DNA of 64,000 nt from an uncultured Lachnospiraceae bacterium (lineage in GTDB: Bacteria > Bacillota > Clostridia > Lachnospirales > Lachnospiraceae), in NCBI GenBank assembly GCA_910584965.1, contig CAJUDZ010000013.1:20064-84063 (forward strand), read 5' to 3'. Positions within the stretch are counted from its first letter, which is position 1. Each line of letters starts with the position of its first letter. Both the position numbers and the translations under genes were made by a program. The notes beneath the pieces were generated by a model. That model was not told the DNA's origin, did no database searches, and saw only the letters and a program-made list of their open reading frames with translations. Positions 9,527 through 17,674 of the stretch are shown piece by piece.

Positions 9527-10573
9527 TTATGTCTTATTCAATTCGTATATGACAATCAAAGCCAGCGGCCCTTCGACAATGCCGCCTACCCCAAACAGAC
9601 GGATCCCCGCGTAAATGGCTAAAAGCATCAGCACGGGTGCAATTCCCAGCCGGTTTCCGATCAGTTTCGGTTCCAGGAACTCCCGGACTACAATACAGCC
9701 GATATAGAGCAGAATACAGACTGTCATCCGCAGATAATGTCCGTTTAACAGCTGCCATACGGCCATCGGCACGAGCACTATTCCGGTTCCGATAAAAGGC
9801 AGAACATCCAGGCATCCGGCCAGTATTCCCCAGAAAACACCGCCGTATATTCCCGTCGCCCATAAAACAGCGCTGGCAGACACACTGATAATCAACAGTA
9901 TAATGCCCTGCGCTTTCAAAAACGTGATAATATAATTTAATACCCCTTCCAGCGCTTTAAAGACAAAGGACAAATCCTCCGATGTTTTCAGCCATTGCAT
10001 AAAAACCCCGTAATCCTTTTCCAGCAAAATCGTTGCGACAAGCGTAACAAACAGAAACGCAACCGCCTCCAGAATACCTTTGACACAAGTATAGGAAGAA
10101 GACAGCATCCTCGGAATCACCTGTATCTGGACATTTTCCATAATGACTGCCATTCTTTCCACGACAAAATTTTCGATCTCATAACCCTTCCAGCCAAATC
10201 TGCCGTCCAGACTATAACAGCATTCATGCAGAAATATCTGTAATCTTCTGTACGCCGTTTCTATAAATGCCGTAATTTTTTCCATCTGCATACTGCTGCT
10301 GTATCCGAGTATCCACAGGATTATGGCTAAAAAAATCAGGCACAGAAGCAGCACCCCGACAGCCAGAAATTTCTTTTTCATCGGAATTTTCTTCTGAATA
10401 CGTGAAAGCAACGGATAAAACAGCGCAATCAATACAAACGCCGCGCAAAACGGAGCCACCAGGGGGAACAGACAGCGAAAAAAAAGATAAACCAATAAAG
10501 TAATCACACAGAACTTTATCAGTTTATTCTCTCTTAAAATCGAAATTGTCCATTCTCTGTTTTTTTCTTCCAT
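9527..10573 (-). CDS. AI-2E family transporter
   Basis: About 348 residues from the ATG at 10573. This start is preferred because GGGGGTGG sits 6-7 bases upstream; the longer frame to 10693 has no such site and overlaps the neighbouring gene. There are seven to eight hydrophobic segments, with the family's amphipathic middle region and the C-terminal block GGVFWGILAGCLDVLPFIGTG and a final GGIVEGPLALI. The family includes exporters of autoinducer-2 and Na+/H+ antiporters; in Clostridia a relative (YtvI) is sporulation linked. The specific substrate cannot be read from sequence. Confidence 0.85.
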   Translation of the reverse strand: MEEKNREWTISILRENKLIKFCVITLLVYLFFRCLFPLVAPFCAAFVLIALFYPLLSRIQKKIPMKKKFLAVGVLLLCLIFLAIILWILGYSSSMQMEKITAFIETAYRRLQIFLHECCYSLDGRFGWKGYEIENFVVERMAVIMENVQIQVIPRMLSSSYTCVKGILEAVAFLFVTLVATILLEKDYGVFMQWLKTSEDLSFVFKALEGVLNYIITFLKAQGIILLIISVSASAVLWATGIYGGVFWGILAGCLDVLPFIGTGIVLVPMAVWQLLNGHYLRMTVCILLYIGCIVVREFLEPKLIGNRLGIAPVLMLLAIYAGIRLFGVGGIVEGPLALIVIYELNKT

Positions 10574-10682
10574 GCTTTCCACCCCCTGTGCTTTCGCAGA
10601 GCATTCCACGCTTTTTAACGTTGCCCGAAATCGGCCGCTATATGGAATTAGTATGGAAGTTTTATGGAAATTTATCAGCAAA

Positions 10683-11465
10683 CTATCCTGCAAAATACTG
10701 GAAAATACCGCCTTTCGGCTCTATTCGGAAAGACAGCTTCTTTCCCGTTGCCGGATGCGCAAAGTTTAATCCGTAAGCGCACAGAGCGATATTTTTCTGC
10801 CCCATCGCCCCGGAAAGTTTTTTCGATCGTTCATCCGCATATTTGTAATCGCCAAGAAGGCTCATGCCCGCATGACTCATCTGTACTCGAATCTGGTGAT
10901 GCCTTCCGGTAATCAAATGAACCCTTATCAGTGCGACAGCCGCCGCATTTTCCCCATCAAAGGGTCTCCCGGAAAAGTTTTCCCAAAGCAGTTCTTTTCG
11001 TCCCAGAATTTCATATTCCAGCACGGCTTCTTTCGCACCCTTTGAACCGGCCGGCACGACGCGCGACATATTCGTTTGATTGTCTTTTAACAGGTAATCC
11101 GTCAGCGTCACTTTATGTATCCCGCCCGTTTCTTTTCCCGCTTCCGGCTTCGCTTTTTCAGCCGTTTCGGGGGCCGATACCACCGCATAATAATATTTTT
11201 CCATACGGTTCTCCGCAATCTGACGGCTCAGCGCTCCCGCCGATTTTCGGTTTCTGGCAAAAACGAGAACACCTTCCACCGGCTGATCAAGGCGGTGTAC
11301 GCATCCGACATAGATATCCCGCCCGCATTTTTCCTGCGCGCAATAGTTCGTAATCTCGCTGACCATGTCGCGCTGTCCCACTTTCGAGGTCTGCACCGCA
11401 ATACCCGCCGGTTTAAAGCAGACAATGATATCCTTGTCCTCATATAAAATCTGTTCTTTGGTCAT
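10683..11465 (-). CDS. RluA-family RNA pseudouridine synthase
   Basis: 260 residues. It carries the RluA signature HRLDQPVEGV with catalytic Asp60, an N-terminal strand pair (YEDKDIIVCFKPAG) and the C-terminal GRHHQIRVQMSHAG block. There is no S4 domain, as in the short RluA subgroup. It isomerises uridine in rRNA or tRNA. In the signature, the usual Thr/Ser-Ser/Thr-Gly is replaced by Val-Glu-Gly, seen in a clostridial subgroup (from memory). The start has an AGAGGA site. The target RNA is not predictable. Confidence 0.88.
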   Translation of the reverse strand: MTKEQILYEDKDIIVCFKPAGIAVQTSKVGQRDMVSEITNYCAQEKCGRDIYVGCVHRLDQPVEGVLVFARNRKSAGALSRQIAENRMEKYYYAVVSAPETAEKAKPEAGKETGGIHKVTLTDYLLKDNQTNMSRVVPAGSKGAKEAVLEYEILGRKELLWENFSGRPFDGENAAAVALIRVHLITGRHHQIRVQMSHAGMSLLGDYKYADERSKKLSGAMGQKNIALCAYGLNFAHPATGKKLSFRIEPKGGIFQYFAG

Positions 11466-11515
11466 ATTTCCTCTTATCTTTGCGCCGGACGGAAACGTCC
11501 CCCGGCGTTCGTCTG

Positions 11516-12205
11516 TCAGATCTTAAACCGATATCCTACACCCCAGATCGTTTCGATATACTGTGGCTTTGTCGTATCAAATTCTATTTTTTCCCTGATC
11601 TTCTTGATATGCACCGTAACGGTCGCGATATCTCCGATGGAATCCATATCCCAGATTTCCCGGAAGAGTTCTTCCTTCGTATAAACATGGTTCGGATTTT
11701 CCGCCAGAAATGTCAGAAGATCAAATTCTTTCGTCGTAAAAATTTTCTCTTCGCCGTCCAGATAAACGCGTCTTGCCGTTTTATCAATTTTCAGGCCCCT
11801 GATTTCGATGATATCATTGACTTTCTGGTTGCTTCCCACCAGCCTGTCATAGCGGGACATATGCGCCTTGACCCTGGCTACCAGCTCGGAAGGGCTGAAA
11901 GGCTTGGTCATATAATCGTCGGCGCCGAGCCCGAGCCCTCTGATTTTATCGATATCGTCTTTTTTCGCGGATACCATGAGAATCGGAATATTTTTTTCTT
12001 CCCGGATGCTTTTGCACACCTCAAAACCATCCATGCCGGGCAGCATCAGATCGAGAATCACCAGATCGAAATCTTCCGACATGGCTCTGCTTAGCCCCGC
12101 ATCTCCCGTATTCTCAATTTCCACTTCGAAGTCGCTCAGTTCCAGATAATCTTTTTCAAGATCGGCAATCGCTTCTTCGTCTTCAATAATCAAAATCCTG
12201 CTCAT
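11516..12205 (-). CDS. OmpR-family response regulator
   Basis: 229 residues: receiver domain with acidic pair at residues 8-9, phospho-acceptor D52 (VILDLMLPG), the conserved K in MTKPFSP, then a winged-helix domain ending GVGYRFKI. It follows its kinase gene in the same operon with 6 bp between genes and is preceded by a strong GGAGGAGG site. The closest remembered relatives are the vancomycin-type/YycF-like OmpR regulators of Firmicutes that control envelope genes. The target is unknown. Confidence 0.9.
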   Translation of the reverse strand: MSRILIIEDEEAIADLEKDYLELSDFEVEIENTGDAGLSRAMSEDFDLVILDLMLPGMDGFEVCKSIREEKNIPILMVSAKKDDIDKIRGLGLGADDYMTKPFSPSELVARVKAHMSRYDRLVGSNQKVNDIIEIRGLKIDKTARRVYLDGEEKIFTTKEFDLLTFLAENPNHVYTKEELFREIWDMDSIGDIATVTVHIKKIREKIEFDTTKPQYIETIWGVGYRFKI

Positions 12206-12211
12206 AATCCG

Positions 12212-13696
12212 TTATACCTCCTCCTGTTCGGGTTCCTGATATTTTCTAATTACAAAATGCATACATGTGCCTTCCGATTCTTTACTCGTTGCCCAGATAT
12301 ATCCACCGTGGTCTTCGATAATTTTCCTGACGATGGAAAGGCCGATGCCGCTGCCTCCCTGTGAAGAATTTCTGGAAGCGTCCGTGCGGTAGAAACGTTC
12401 AAAAATGTTAGGAAGGTCTTTTGCCGCAATCCCTTTTCCGTTATCTTCTATTTCAACCCGGATGGAATCCACTTCATCCAGAATCCGGATGTCGATCACA
12501 CCGTTTTCCTTATCCAGATATTTCACGCTGTTGCTGATAATATTGTTGATAACCCGCTTTAGCTGCTCCGGGTCGGCTATGATCTGCGTTTCCGGCGATA
12601 CCAGATCTTCATAATTTAACTGGATATTCTTGGACTCCAGATCAAGTCCCACTTCTTCCACGCAGTCCCCAAAATATTCGGCCACGTTGATGCGGTGGAA
12701 ATTATACGGTATCCGGTTATTATCGATACCGGAATAAATGGTCAGCTCATTGATCAGTCTGTCCATATCGTTCGCCTTATTATAGATGGTCTTAATATAC
12801 TTATCCATTTTCTCAGGCGTATCGGCTACCCCGTCCATGATGCCTTCCACATATCCTTTTACCGCGGTAATCGGCGTTTTCAGATCATGGGAAATATTGC
12901 TGATCAACTCCCGGTTCTGCTTCTCATGTTCAAATTTTTCATCAAGCGACTCCTTCAGACGCAGCCGCATATCTTCATAATTCCTGTAAAGTTCTCCGAT
13001 TTCTCCTTTCTCGTCATTGGACAGCCTGTACTCCAGATTTCCTTCGGCAATCTGCTGCATTGCCGTATTCAGCTGATTGACCGGCGTAAAAACGCCTTTC
13101 TGAATCCACTGTGTAAGAACCATACTCGTAAAAATCAGGATCAGGACAAACGCCAGCACCATATCGATCAGCATTTCCCGGGAAATCAGAGAACTCACCC
13201 TCGTAATAATAAACAGGCTCCCCTGCGCTCCATCCCGGAAAACGAAATCAAGCTGCTTTACCAGTTTTCTCATATCGTTGTAATAATAACCCGTCTCCGA
13301 ATTGGAAAAATCCCTTCCGTATTCCGGCAGTTTTTCAAAGATGCGTTCCGCCGCCTTGCCGTCGCCGGCATAATAGATTTCCTGATTTTTCCGTACTATA
13401 ATATAAGAAGATTTATTTGCCAGCTCCGCATTTATTTCTTCCAGGTAATCCTGATCTTCTATTCTGGACGGCTCTTCTGCAAGCTGCTCCCGTACTTCCT
13501 TTAAAACATCCGCTGTCATCTGATTATAATTTTCCAGCGTATAGGCAAAAGAAGTATAGTTTTTGTCAAAAGCGCCGAACTCCTGTTCCGAATTGACCAT
13601 AAAAATACCGATTCCCATAAAAGCAACCGCTGTCAGCAAAAGCGGCACTACAAGAATAAATATTGAAATAATCAATAACCGCGTTTTGAACTTCAA
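12212..13696 (-). CDS. Two-component sensor histidine kinase with HAMP domain
   Basis: About 494 residues from a TTG start at 13696. AGAAGG sits 9 bases upstream; the longer frame to 13807 adds an unlikely hydrophobic leader without a ribosome site. An N-terminal membrane segment, a sensor region of about 150 residues and a second membrane segment lead into a HAMP domain (QLNTAMQQIAEGNLEYRL). The phosphoacceptor helix ISHDLKTPITAVKGY and an ATPase domain follow (NNIISNSVKY, DNGKGIAAKDLP, GSGIGLSIVRKI). It is the partner of the downstream response regulator. It lies divergent from the PerR-like gene. Confidence 0.88.
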   Translation of the reverse strand: MKFKTRLLIISIFILVVPLLLTAVAFMGIGIFMVNSEQEFGAFDKNYTSFAYTLENYNQMTADVLKEVREQLAEEPSRIEDQDYLEEINAELANKSSYIIVRKNQEIYYAGDGKAAERIFEKLPEYGRDFSNSETGYYYNDMRKLVKQLDFVFRDGAQGSLFIITRVSSLISREMLIDMVLAFVLILIFTSMVLTQWIQKGVFTPVNQLNTAMQQIAEGNLEYRLSNDEKGEIGELYRNYEDMRLRLKESLDEKFEHEKQNRELISNISHDLKTPITAVKGYVEGIMDGVADTPEKMDKYIKTIYNKANDMDRLINELTIYSGIDNNRIPYNFHRINVAEYFGDCVEEVGLDLESKNIQLNYEDLVSPETQIIADPEQLKRVINNIISNSVKYLDKENGVIDIRILDEVDSIRVEIEDNGKGIAAKDLPNIFERFYRTDASRNSSQGGSGIGLSIVRKIIEDHGGYIWATSKESEGTCMHFVIRKYQEPEQEEV

Positions 13697-13813
13697 ACAA
13701 TCCAACCTTCTTTCGAAAACTTCTGTCTTGATACTAATATACCATAAATTCGGCAAATATAAATAAAACAACTGATATAATCTTATTAAAAATTTGTAAA
13801 TTTTCATTTTCTA

Positions 13814-13861
13814 TTGACTTTTTGTTTTTCTTTGTTATACTGAAATCAGTAATCATTACTG
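13814..13861 (+). promoter_or_regulatory. SigA-type promoter with PerR-box-like operator at the transcription start
   Basis: TTGACT (13814-13819), 16-bp spacer, TATACT (13836-13841). Immediately downstream is a perfect 7-1-7 inverted repeat, CAGTAAT-C-ATTACTG (13847-13861), the geometry of a PerR/Fur box (Bacillus consensus TTATAATNATTATAA). It covers the expected +1. Autorepression by the Fur-family gene just downstream is the natural reading. Confidence 0.8.
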
Positions 13862-13906
13862 TTTTCTAAAATATGGTTAAAAATATAAATCTAAATGGAG
13901 GAGAAA

Positions 13907-14287
13907 TTGGCGATCAAACACAGTCGGCAGCGACAGGTAATCAAAGACTTTTTAATGACGAGACACGATCATCCGACCGCAGATGTCGTTTATACAAATG
14001 TCAGACAGGAATATCCCAATATCAGCCTCGGCACAGTATACAGAAATTTGACGCTGTTAGCGGATATGGGAGAAATTACCCGTCTTCGGGTGGGAGACGG
14101 CGTTGACCACTTTGATGCGGATACATCCCGTCATTATCACTTCATCTGTTCCAAATGCGGACAGGTAACGGATCTGAAAATGGACAACATCGATGATATT
14201 GTGGATATTGCCGGATTAAATTTTAACGGAGAAATTCAGGGACACATGACATATTTTTATGGAATCTGCGGAAACTGTAATAAATAA
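13907..14287 (+). CDS. perR: Fur-family transcriptional regulator, PerR-like
   Basis: About 126 residues from the TTG at 13907. GGAGGAG lies directly upstream of this TTG; the in-frame ATG at 13895 would place that site inside the gene and has no site of its own. A winged-helix DNA-binding domain (ISLGTVYRNL) precedes a dimerisation domain with two structural-zinc CxxC pairs (CSKC and CGNC) and metal-site residues around DHFDADTSRHYHF. PerR proteins sense peroxide by metal-catalysed His oxidation and repress oxidative-stress genes. The operator at its own promoter and the rubrerythrin/rubredoxin genes behind it support PerR over Fur or Zur. Symbol inferred. Confidence 0.85.
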   Translation: MAIKHSRQRQVIKDFLMTRHDHPTADVVYTNVRQEYPNISLGTVYRNLTLLADMGEITRLRVGDGVDHFDADTSRHYHFICSKCGQVTDLKMDNIDDIVDIAGLNFNGEIQGHMTYFYGICGNCNK

Positions 14288-14362
14288 GAAGTTCCGGATC
14301 ATATCGGATTTTCCATGTAATTAAGATGTCGGCTCAACGCTTTCTTACAGAACATCTTAAAA

Positions 14363-14368
14363 TATAAT
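14363..14368 (+). promoter_or_regulatory. Possible -10 for the rubrerythrin gene
   Basis: TATAAT 25 bp upstream of the rubrerythrin start; no clear -35 is seen at proper spacing. A 7-bp inverted repeat, AAGATGT...ACATCTT, spans about 14323-14358 just upstream and could be a regulatory site. Confidence 0.45.
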
Positions 14369-14392
14369 GATAAAAGTAAAGGAGACAAAGCT

Positions 14393-14932
14393 ATGAAATT
14401 TGTATGTCAGGTATGTGGTTATGTTCACGAAGGAGATGCTGCTCCTGAAAAATGCCCTCAGTGCGGCGCACCGGCTGAGAAATTTACGGCACAGAGCGGC
14501 GCTATGGAATGGGCTGCTGAACATGTTGTAGGCGTTGCTCAGGGTTCCAGCGAAGATATTATGGCTGATTTAAGAGCAAACTTTAACGGCGAATGCACGG
14601 AAGTTGGTATGTATCTTGCAATGGCAAGAGTTGCTCACAGAGAAGGTTATCCTGAAATCGGCCTGTATTGGGAGAAAGCTGCCTGGGAAGAGGCAGAGCA
14701 CGCTGCTAAATTTGCAGAATTACTCGGCGAAGTTGTGACCGATTCTACCAAAAAGAATCTCGAAATGAGAGTAGAGGCTGAAAACGGCGCTACTGCAGGT
14801 AAATTTGATCTTGCAAAACGCGCAAAGGCTGCTAATCTGGATGCAATCCATGATACGGTTCATGAGATGGCAAGAGACGAGGCAAGACACGGTAAGGCAT
14901 TTGAAGGTCTGTTAAAGAGATATTTTAGCTAA
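14393..14932 (+). CDS. Reverse rubrerythrin (NADH peroxidase component)
   Basis: 179 residues. The N-terminal rubredoxin-type iron site uses two CxxC pairs (Cys5/Cys8 and Cys21/Cys24). A C-terminal four-helix ferritin-like domain supplies the diiron Glu/His ligands (GECTEVGMYLAMARVAHREG, AAWEEAEHAAKFAELLG, ARDEARHGKAFE). In ordinary rubrerythrin the rubredoxin domain is C-terminal; this swapped order defines reverse rubrerythrin, which in clostridia reduces H2O2 to water with electrons from NADH via rubredoxin. The gene follows the PerR-like regulator and precedes rubredoxin, so the three form a peroxide-defence unit. Confidence 0.92.
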   Translation: MKFVCQVCGYVHEGDAAPEKCPQCGAPAEKFTAQSGAMEWAAEHVVGVAQGSSEDIMADLRANFNGECTEVGMYLAMARVAHREGYPEIGLYWEKAAWEEAEHAAKFAELLGEVVTDSTKKNLEMRVEAENGATAGKFDLAKRAKAANLDAIHDTVHEMARDEARHGKAFEGLLKRYFS

Positions 14933-14964
14933 AAATAATTTATTATACAAAGGAGGAAAAGACC

Positions 14965-15138
14965 ATGCAGAAATACTTTTGTAATCCCTGTGGATACACT
15001 TACGATCCCGAAAAAGGTGATCCGGAACACGGAATTGCTCCGGGAACCGCTTTCGCAGATCTTCCGGACGACTGGTGCTGCCCGTTATGCGGCGTAAGCA
15101 AGAGCATGTTCCAGCCCTGTATCGATAACTATAACTAA
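14965..15138 (+). CDS. Rubredoxin
   Basis: 57 residues. Two CxxC knuckles (CNPC at Cys6/Cys9 and CPLC at Cys39/Cys42) bind one iron, with the standard spacing and the YTYDPEKGDPEHGIAPGTAF segment between them. Two further cysteines (38 and 52) are extra. It is translated from AGGAGG 32 bp after the rubrerythrin stop and is probably its direct electron donor in the same transcript. A terminator follows within 10 bp. Confidence 0.95.
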   Translation: MQKYFCNPCGYTYDPEKGDPEHGIAPGTAFADLPDDWCCPLCGVSKSMFQPCIDNYN

Positions 15139-15143
15139 ACTGC

Positions 15144-15178
15144 AAAAAGAGCTGCTGCTTCACGCAACAGCTCTTTTT
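15144..15178 (+). terminator. Rho-independent terminator of the perR/rubrerythrin/rubredoxin unit
   Basis: AAAAAGAGCTG pairs with CAGCTCTTTTT around a short loop, ending in a T-run. It also serves the convergent anti-sigma gene from the other strand. Confidence 0.9.
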
Positions 15179-15210
15179 ATTGGAAATCAGCCTCCTTGAC
15201 AGAACGCCTT

Positions 15211-16287
15211 TCAGCCCTGAAGTTCAAAGGTTATGAAAATCTCTTCCCGGTTCGGGTCCTCTTTTACTTCCGCGCCGGCTTCCGCACAGGTCATAATGCG
15301 GCTTGTCACCAAAATATCGGCAGACTGGGTCGTTCCGTCCTCATATTGGACCGTACAGGTGATTATCGTATTGTCGAGCATACCCTGCATGCCGCGGTTT
15401 ACTTCTTCCAGACTGTTTCCTTCGCCCCAGATCTGATGCACTATTTCCTCTTTATCCGACAGAACATTGCAGATATTAATCCATGTGTCCTCATCTGACT
15501 GTTTCCGATAGTCCAGCGTAAAAGACCTGTAAAAAACCGTTTCGTAATTCTTCAGCGGCAGTCCCGTTTCTTCTTCATAAATGCCGCCGACCTGCCCGAC
15601 ATTTCCTGTATTGATTCCGCCCTGGTAAACCTGGCCGTCAATCACAATGCTTTCTCCTTCCGCCTGGACGATCTGAAACGCTCCCTGGTTAATGCTGTAC
15701 GTGATCTTTTCAATATTATTTCCAGTACACGACAGCGGCAGGTTGATGCAATAATCCACCTCGTCTTCCGCAGCGCCCATTACCCATGAACCCGCCTGCT
15801 CCCCATTAATCTGAGAGCCATTGTCCGGAAGCTGTTCACTCTTGATCAGCGGAACCGGCTGTTCTTTTTCCAGCTCTGCCGCCTGCACCTGTAAGGTGAA
15901 CATATTGTCGATAGTGGTCAGAAAATTTTCTTCTTTTAAGCCTCCGTCAGGAATGCTTTCCGTTTCCGTACCATTCTTTGCCATATCCGCTGCCGGGCTT
16001 CCCCATGTTCCTTTCAGAACGATGATTATACCTGCTGCCGCCGCACAGGCCGCCATGCCCGACAAAATCCCTGCCATCTGCCTTTTTTTCGCTCTGCTTT
16101 GCTTTTTGGGCCGATTGTTTTTTACCGGTCTTCTTTCTTCCTTTTTTGCACTGTATTTTTGTTTTGTACTTTCTTTTTTTACCATAGTTTCCCCTTCCGC
16201 TTTGATCATAGAAAAGGCTTCCTCTGCTTTTTTCTGAACAATCTCCGGCACGTCAATATCGTATAAAAAAACATTTTTTCTGCTCAT
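15211..16287 (-). CDS. Membrane anti-sigma factor (DUF4179-like)
   Basis: About 358 residues from the ATG at 16287, with AAGGAAGG at good spacing; a GTG at 16296 overlapping the sigma stop is the alternative. A cytoplasmic basic N-terminal part of about 70 residues should bind the sigma factor. One membrane helix (about residues 71-90, Ala/Gly/Ile-rich) and an extracytoplasmic domain of about 265 residues follow. The arrangement matches the DUF4179-type anti-sigma factors encoded after ECF sigma genes in Firmicutes; the family name is from memory. The signal is unknown. Confidence 0.75.
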   Translation of the reverse strand: MSRKNVFLYDIDVPEIVQKKAEEAFSMIKAEGETMVKKESTKQKYSAKKEERRPVKNNRPKKQSRAKKRQMAGILSGMAACAAAAGIIIVLKGTWGSPAADMAKNGTETESIPDGGLKEENFLTTIDNMFTLQVQAAELEKEQPVPLIKSEQLPDNGSQINGEQAGSWVMGAAEDEVDYCINLPLSCTGNNIEKITYSINQGAFQIVQAEGESIVIDGQVYQGGINTGNVGQVGGIYEEETGLPLKNYETVFYRSFTLDYRKQSDEDTWINICNVLSDKEEIVHQIWGEGNSLEEVNRGMQGMLDNTIITCTVQYEDGTTQSADILVTSRIMTCAEAGAEVKEDPNREEIFITFELQG

Positions 16288-16292
16288 GTGAT

Positions 16293-16811
16293 TCACACCT
16301 TCCTTTCAATTCCGTAATAGTACCGGGCGAGTTTCATACGGCCTCTTTGCAGCCTCGTCTGCACCGTACTTCTGGGAATCTTTAATATTTCCGCTATTTC
16401 GTTAATGTGATAACCTTCACTATAAAACAAAGTCATTATGATACGATATTTTTCATCCAATGACGCCAACGCATCCATCAATTCCAGTTTATACTCATCA
16501 TAAACCGCAGGGCCCTCATATTCTTCGAGCCGTTCTTCTTTTCGAATCTCCTTCCTGCGTTTATAGCATTTATGAATCAGGATTCTTGTCATCCAGGTTT
16601 TAAAATACTGAGCATATTTCAAGGTGTCAATTTTTTCCCAGCAGACAAGAATCGTATCCTGAATTGCATCCGCCGCGTCTTCATCATTCATAAGAATTGC
16701 CAAAGCGACTCTATACATGTCCTTCATATAAAGCTGCATCAGTTCCGTAAAAGCATCCGGTTCTTTCTTTTTTGCCCTCTCGACCAGATTTTCCGTTTCT
16801 TTGCTTTGCAT
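16293..16811 (-). CDS. ECF-type RNA polymerase sigma factor
   Basis: About 172 residues from the ATG at 16811, which has a strong AGGAGGAAGG site; the longer frame to 16901 lacks one. Sigma-70 region 2 (YRVALAILMNDEDAADAIQDTILVCW) and region 4 with a helix-turn-helix (YHINEIAEILKIPRSTVQTRLQRGRMKL) are clear; region 3 is missing, as in the ECF group. It is translationally coupled to the anti-sigma gene that follows. The operon is probably autoregulated through its own promoter. Confidence 0.92.
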   Translation of the reverse strand: MQSKETENLVERAKKKEPDAFTELMQLYMKDMYRVALAILMNDEDAADAIQDTILVCWEKIDTLKYAQYFKTWMTRILIHKCYKRRKEIRKEERLEEYEGPAVYDEYKLELMDALASLDEKYRIIMTLFYSEGYHINEIAEILKIPRSTVQTRLQRGRMKLARYYYGIERKV

Positions 16812-16940
16812 GAAGCCTTCCTCCTGTGCACACAGTTGATTTTCATATCTTTCAGAGCGTCCTCTGTATATTAGATCATTTCTGCCTTTCAAAAATCTCA
16901 TTCCGGTTTATAAAAAAAATATAAAAACTTTCCGCCAAGC

Positions 16941-16980
16941 AAAAACAGTGAAGCGGCATTCTCACCGCTTCACTGTGGTT
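16941..16980 (-). terminator. Strong hairpin with T-tract on the minus strand in a divergent intergenic region
   Basis: A perfect 12-bp stem, ACAGTGAAGCGG (16945-16956) with its complement at 16965-16976, and an 8-nt loop. On the minus strand it is followed by TTTTTGCTT. It lies upstream of both flanking genes, so it is either an attenuator in the sigma operon leader or the end of a short minus-strand transcript. Confidence 0.7.
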
Positions 16981-17112
16981 TTATCATATCATAGGAACGA
17001 TAAAATGTCAAGTCTTGTATTCTTTCTCATACGGATTTATACTACAAATCTGTCACTGTTGTCCGCGCTCTGCGCAATACTGTCGAATAATCGGCATATG
17101 GGGGTATGTATG

Positions 17113-17649
17113 ATGGAAAATCAGAACTGGCTTACACTTATGAACAGCCGGACATGGCTGAAGGAGGTACGGGATACCAATCAGTACACCGCAAAATACG
17201 GGCTGACCCTGTCAGAAGAGGATACGGAAATCCTGCTTGCGGAAAAAAACAACATTCTGAAAACCGAACAAAGAGTCGAGTTCGGACGGGGGATTCTGCC
17301 GCAGATCATTTATACGTTCTGCGATTCTGCTTTTATTTCTCAGAACGATTACGTAGAAATGCTGATACGGCTTCAGGAAATATTTTATCTTTATAAAAAT
17401 GAAATGCAGGATGAAATCAGCGACGATGAGCTGCTTTGCTTTATGAAAGAGCAGTTCGAAACGGTCTGTTTCGGCGACTTGAACTATCTGGAGGGAACCT
17501 GTCTGGATATATTTGCACAAGCCGTCAGAGCCGGTTACAGAGGTTTTCAGAAGACACGGGGAAGCCGGGAATTTGACAAATTTGATATTGTCAAAAGGTG
17601 GGACCGGGAACTTTATCTGGAAACATTAAGAGAGCTGTGCTGGCGATAA
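17113..17649 (+). CDS. DUF6323-like protein
   Basis: About 178 residues from the ATG at 17113, with GGGGG 8 bases upstream. It is a soluble, acidic, mostly helical protein with a basic, Arg-rich C-terminus (FDIVKRWDRELYLETLRELCWR). From memory it fits DUF6323, found in Lachnospiraceae next to DUF6179, which is exactly the next gene. No catalytic motif or membrane segment is visible. The function is unknown. Confidence 0.6.
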   Translation: MENQNWLTLMNSRTWLKEVRDTNQYTAKYGLTLSEEDTEILLAEKNNILKTEQRVEFGRGILPQIIYTFCDSAFISQNDYVEMLIRLQEIFYLYKNEMQDEISDDELLCFMKEQFETVCFGDLNYLEGTCLDIFAQAVRAGYRGFQKTRGSREFDKFDIVKRWDRELYLETLRELCWR

Positions 17650-17674
17650 AAATGAGAAAGGATTGGTGATATCC

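Noticed and set aside
8708..9622. Plus-strand frame of 304 codons opposite the O-antigen-ligase-like gene
   Set aside because: Runs antisense to a clear multi-helix membrane protein and has no start signal or recognisable domain.
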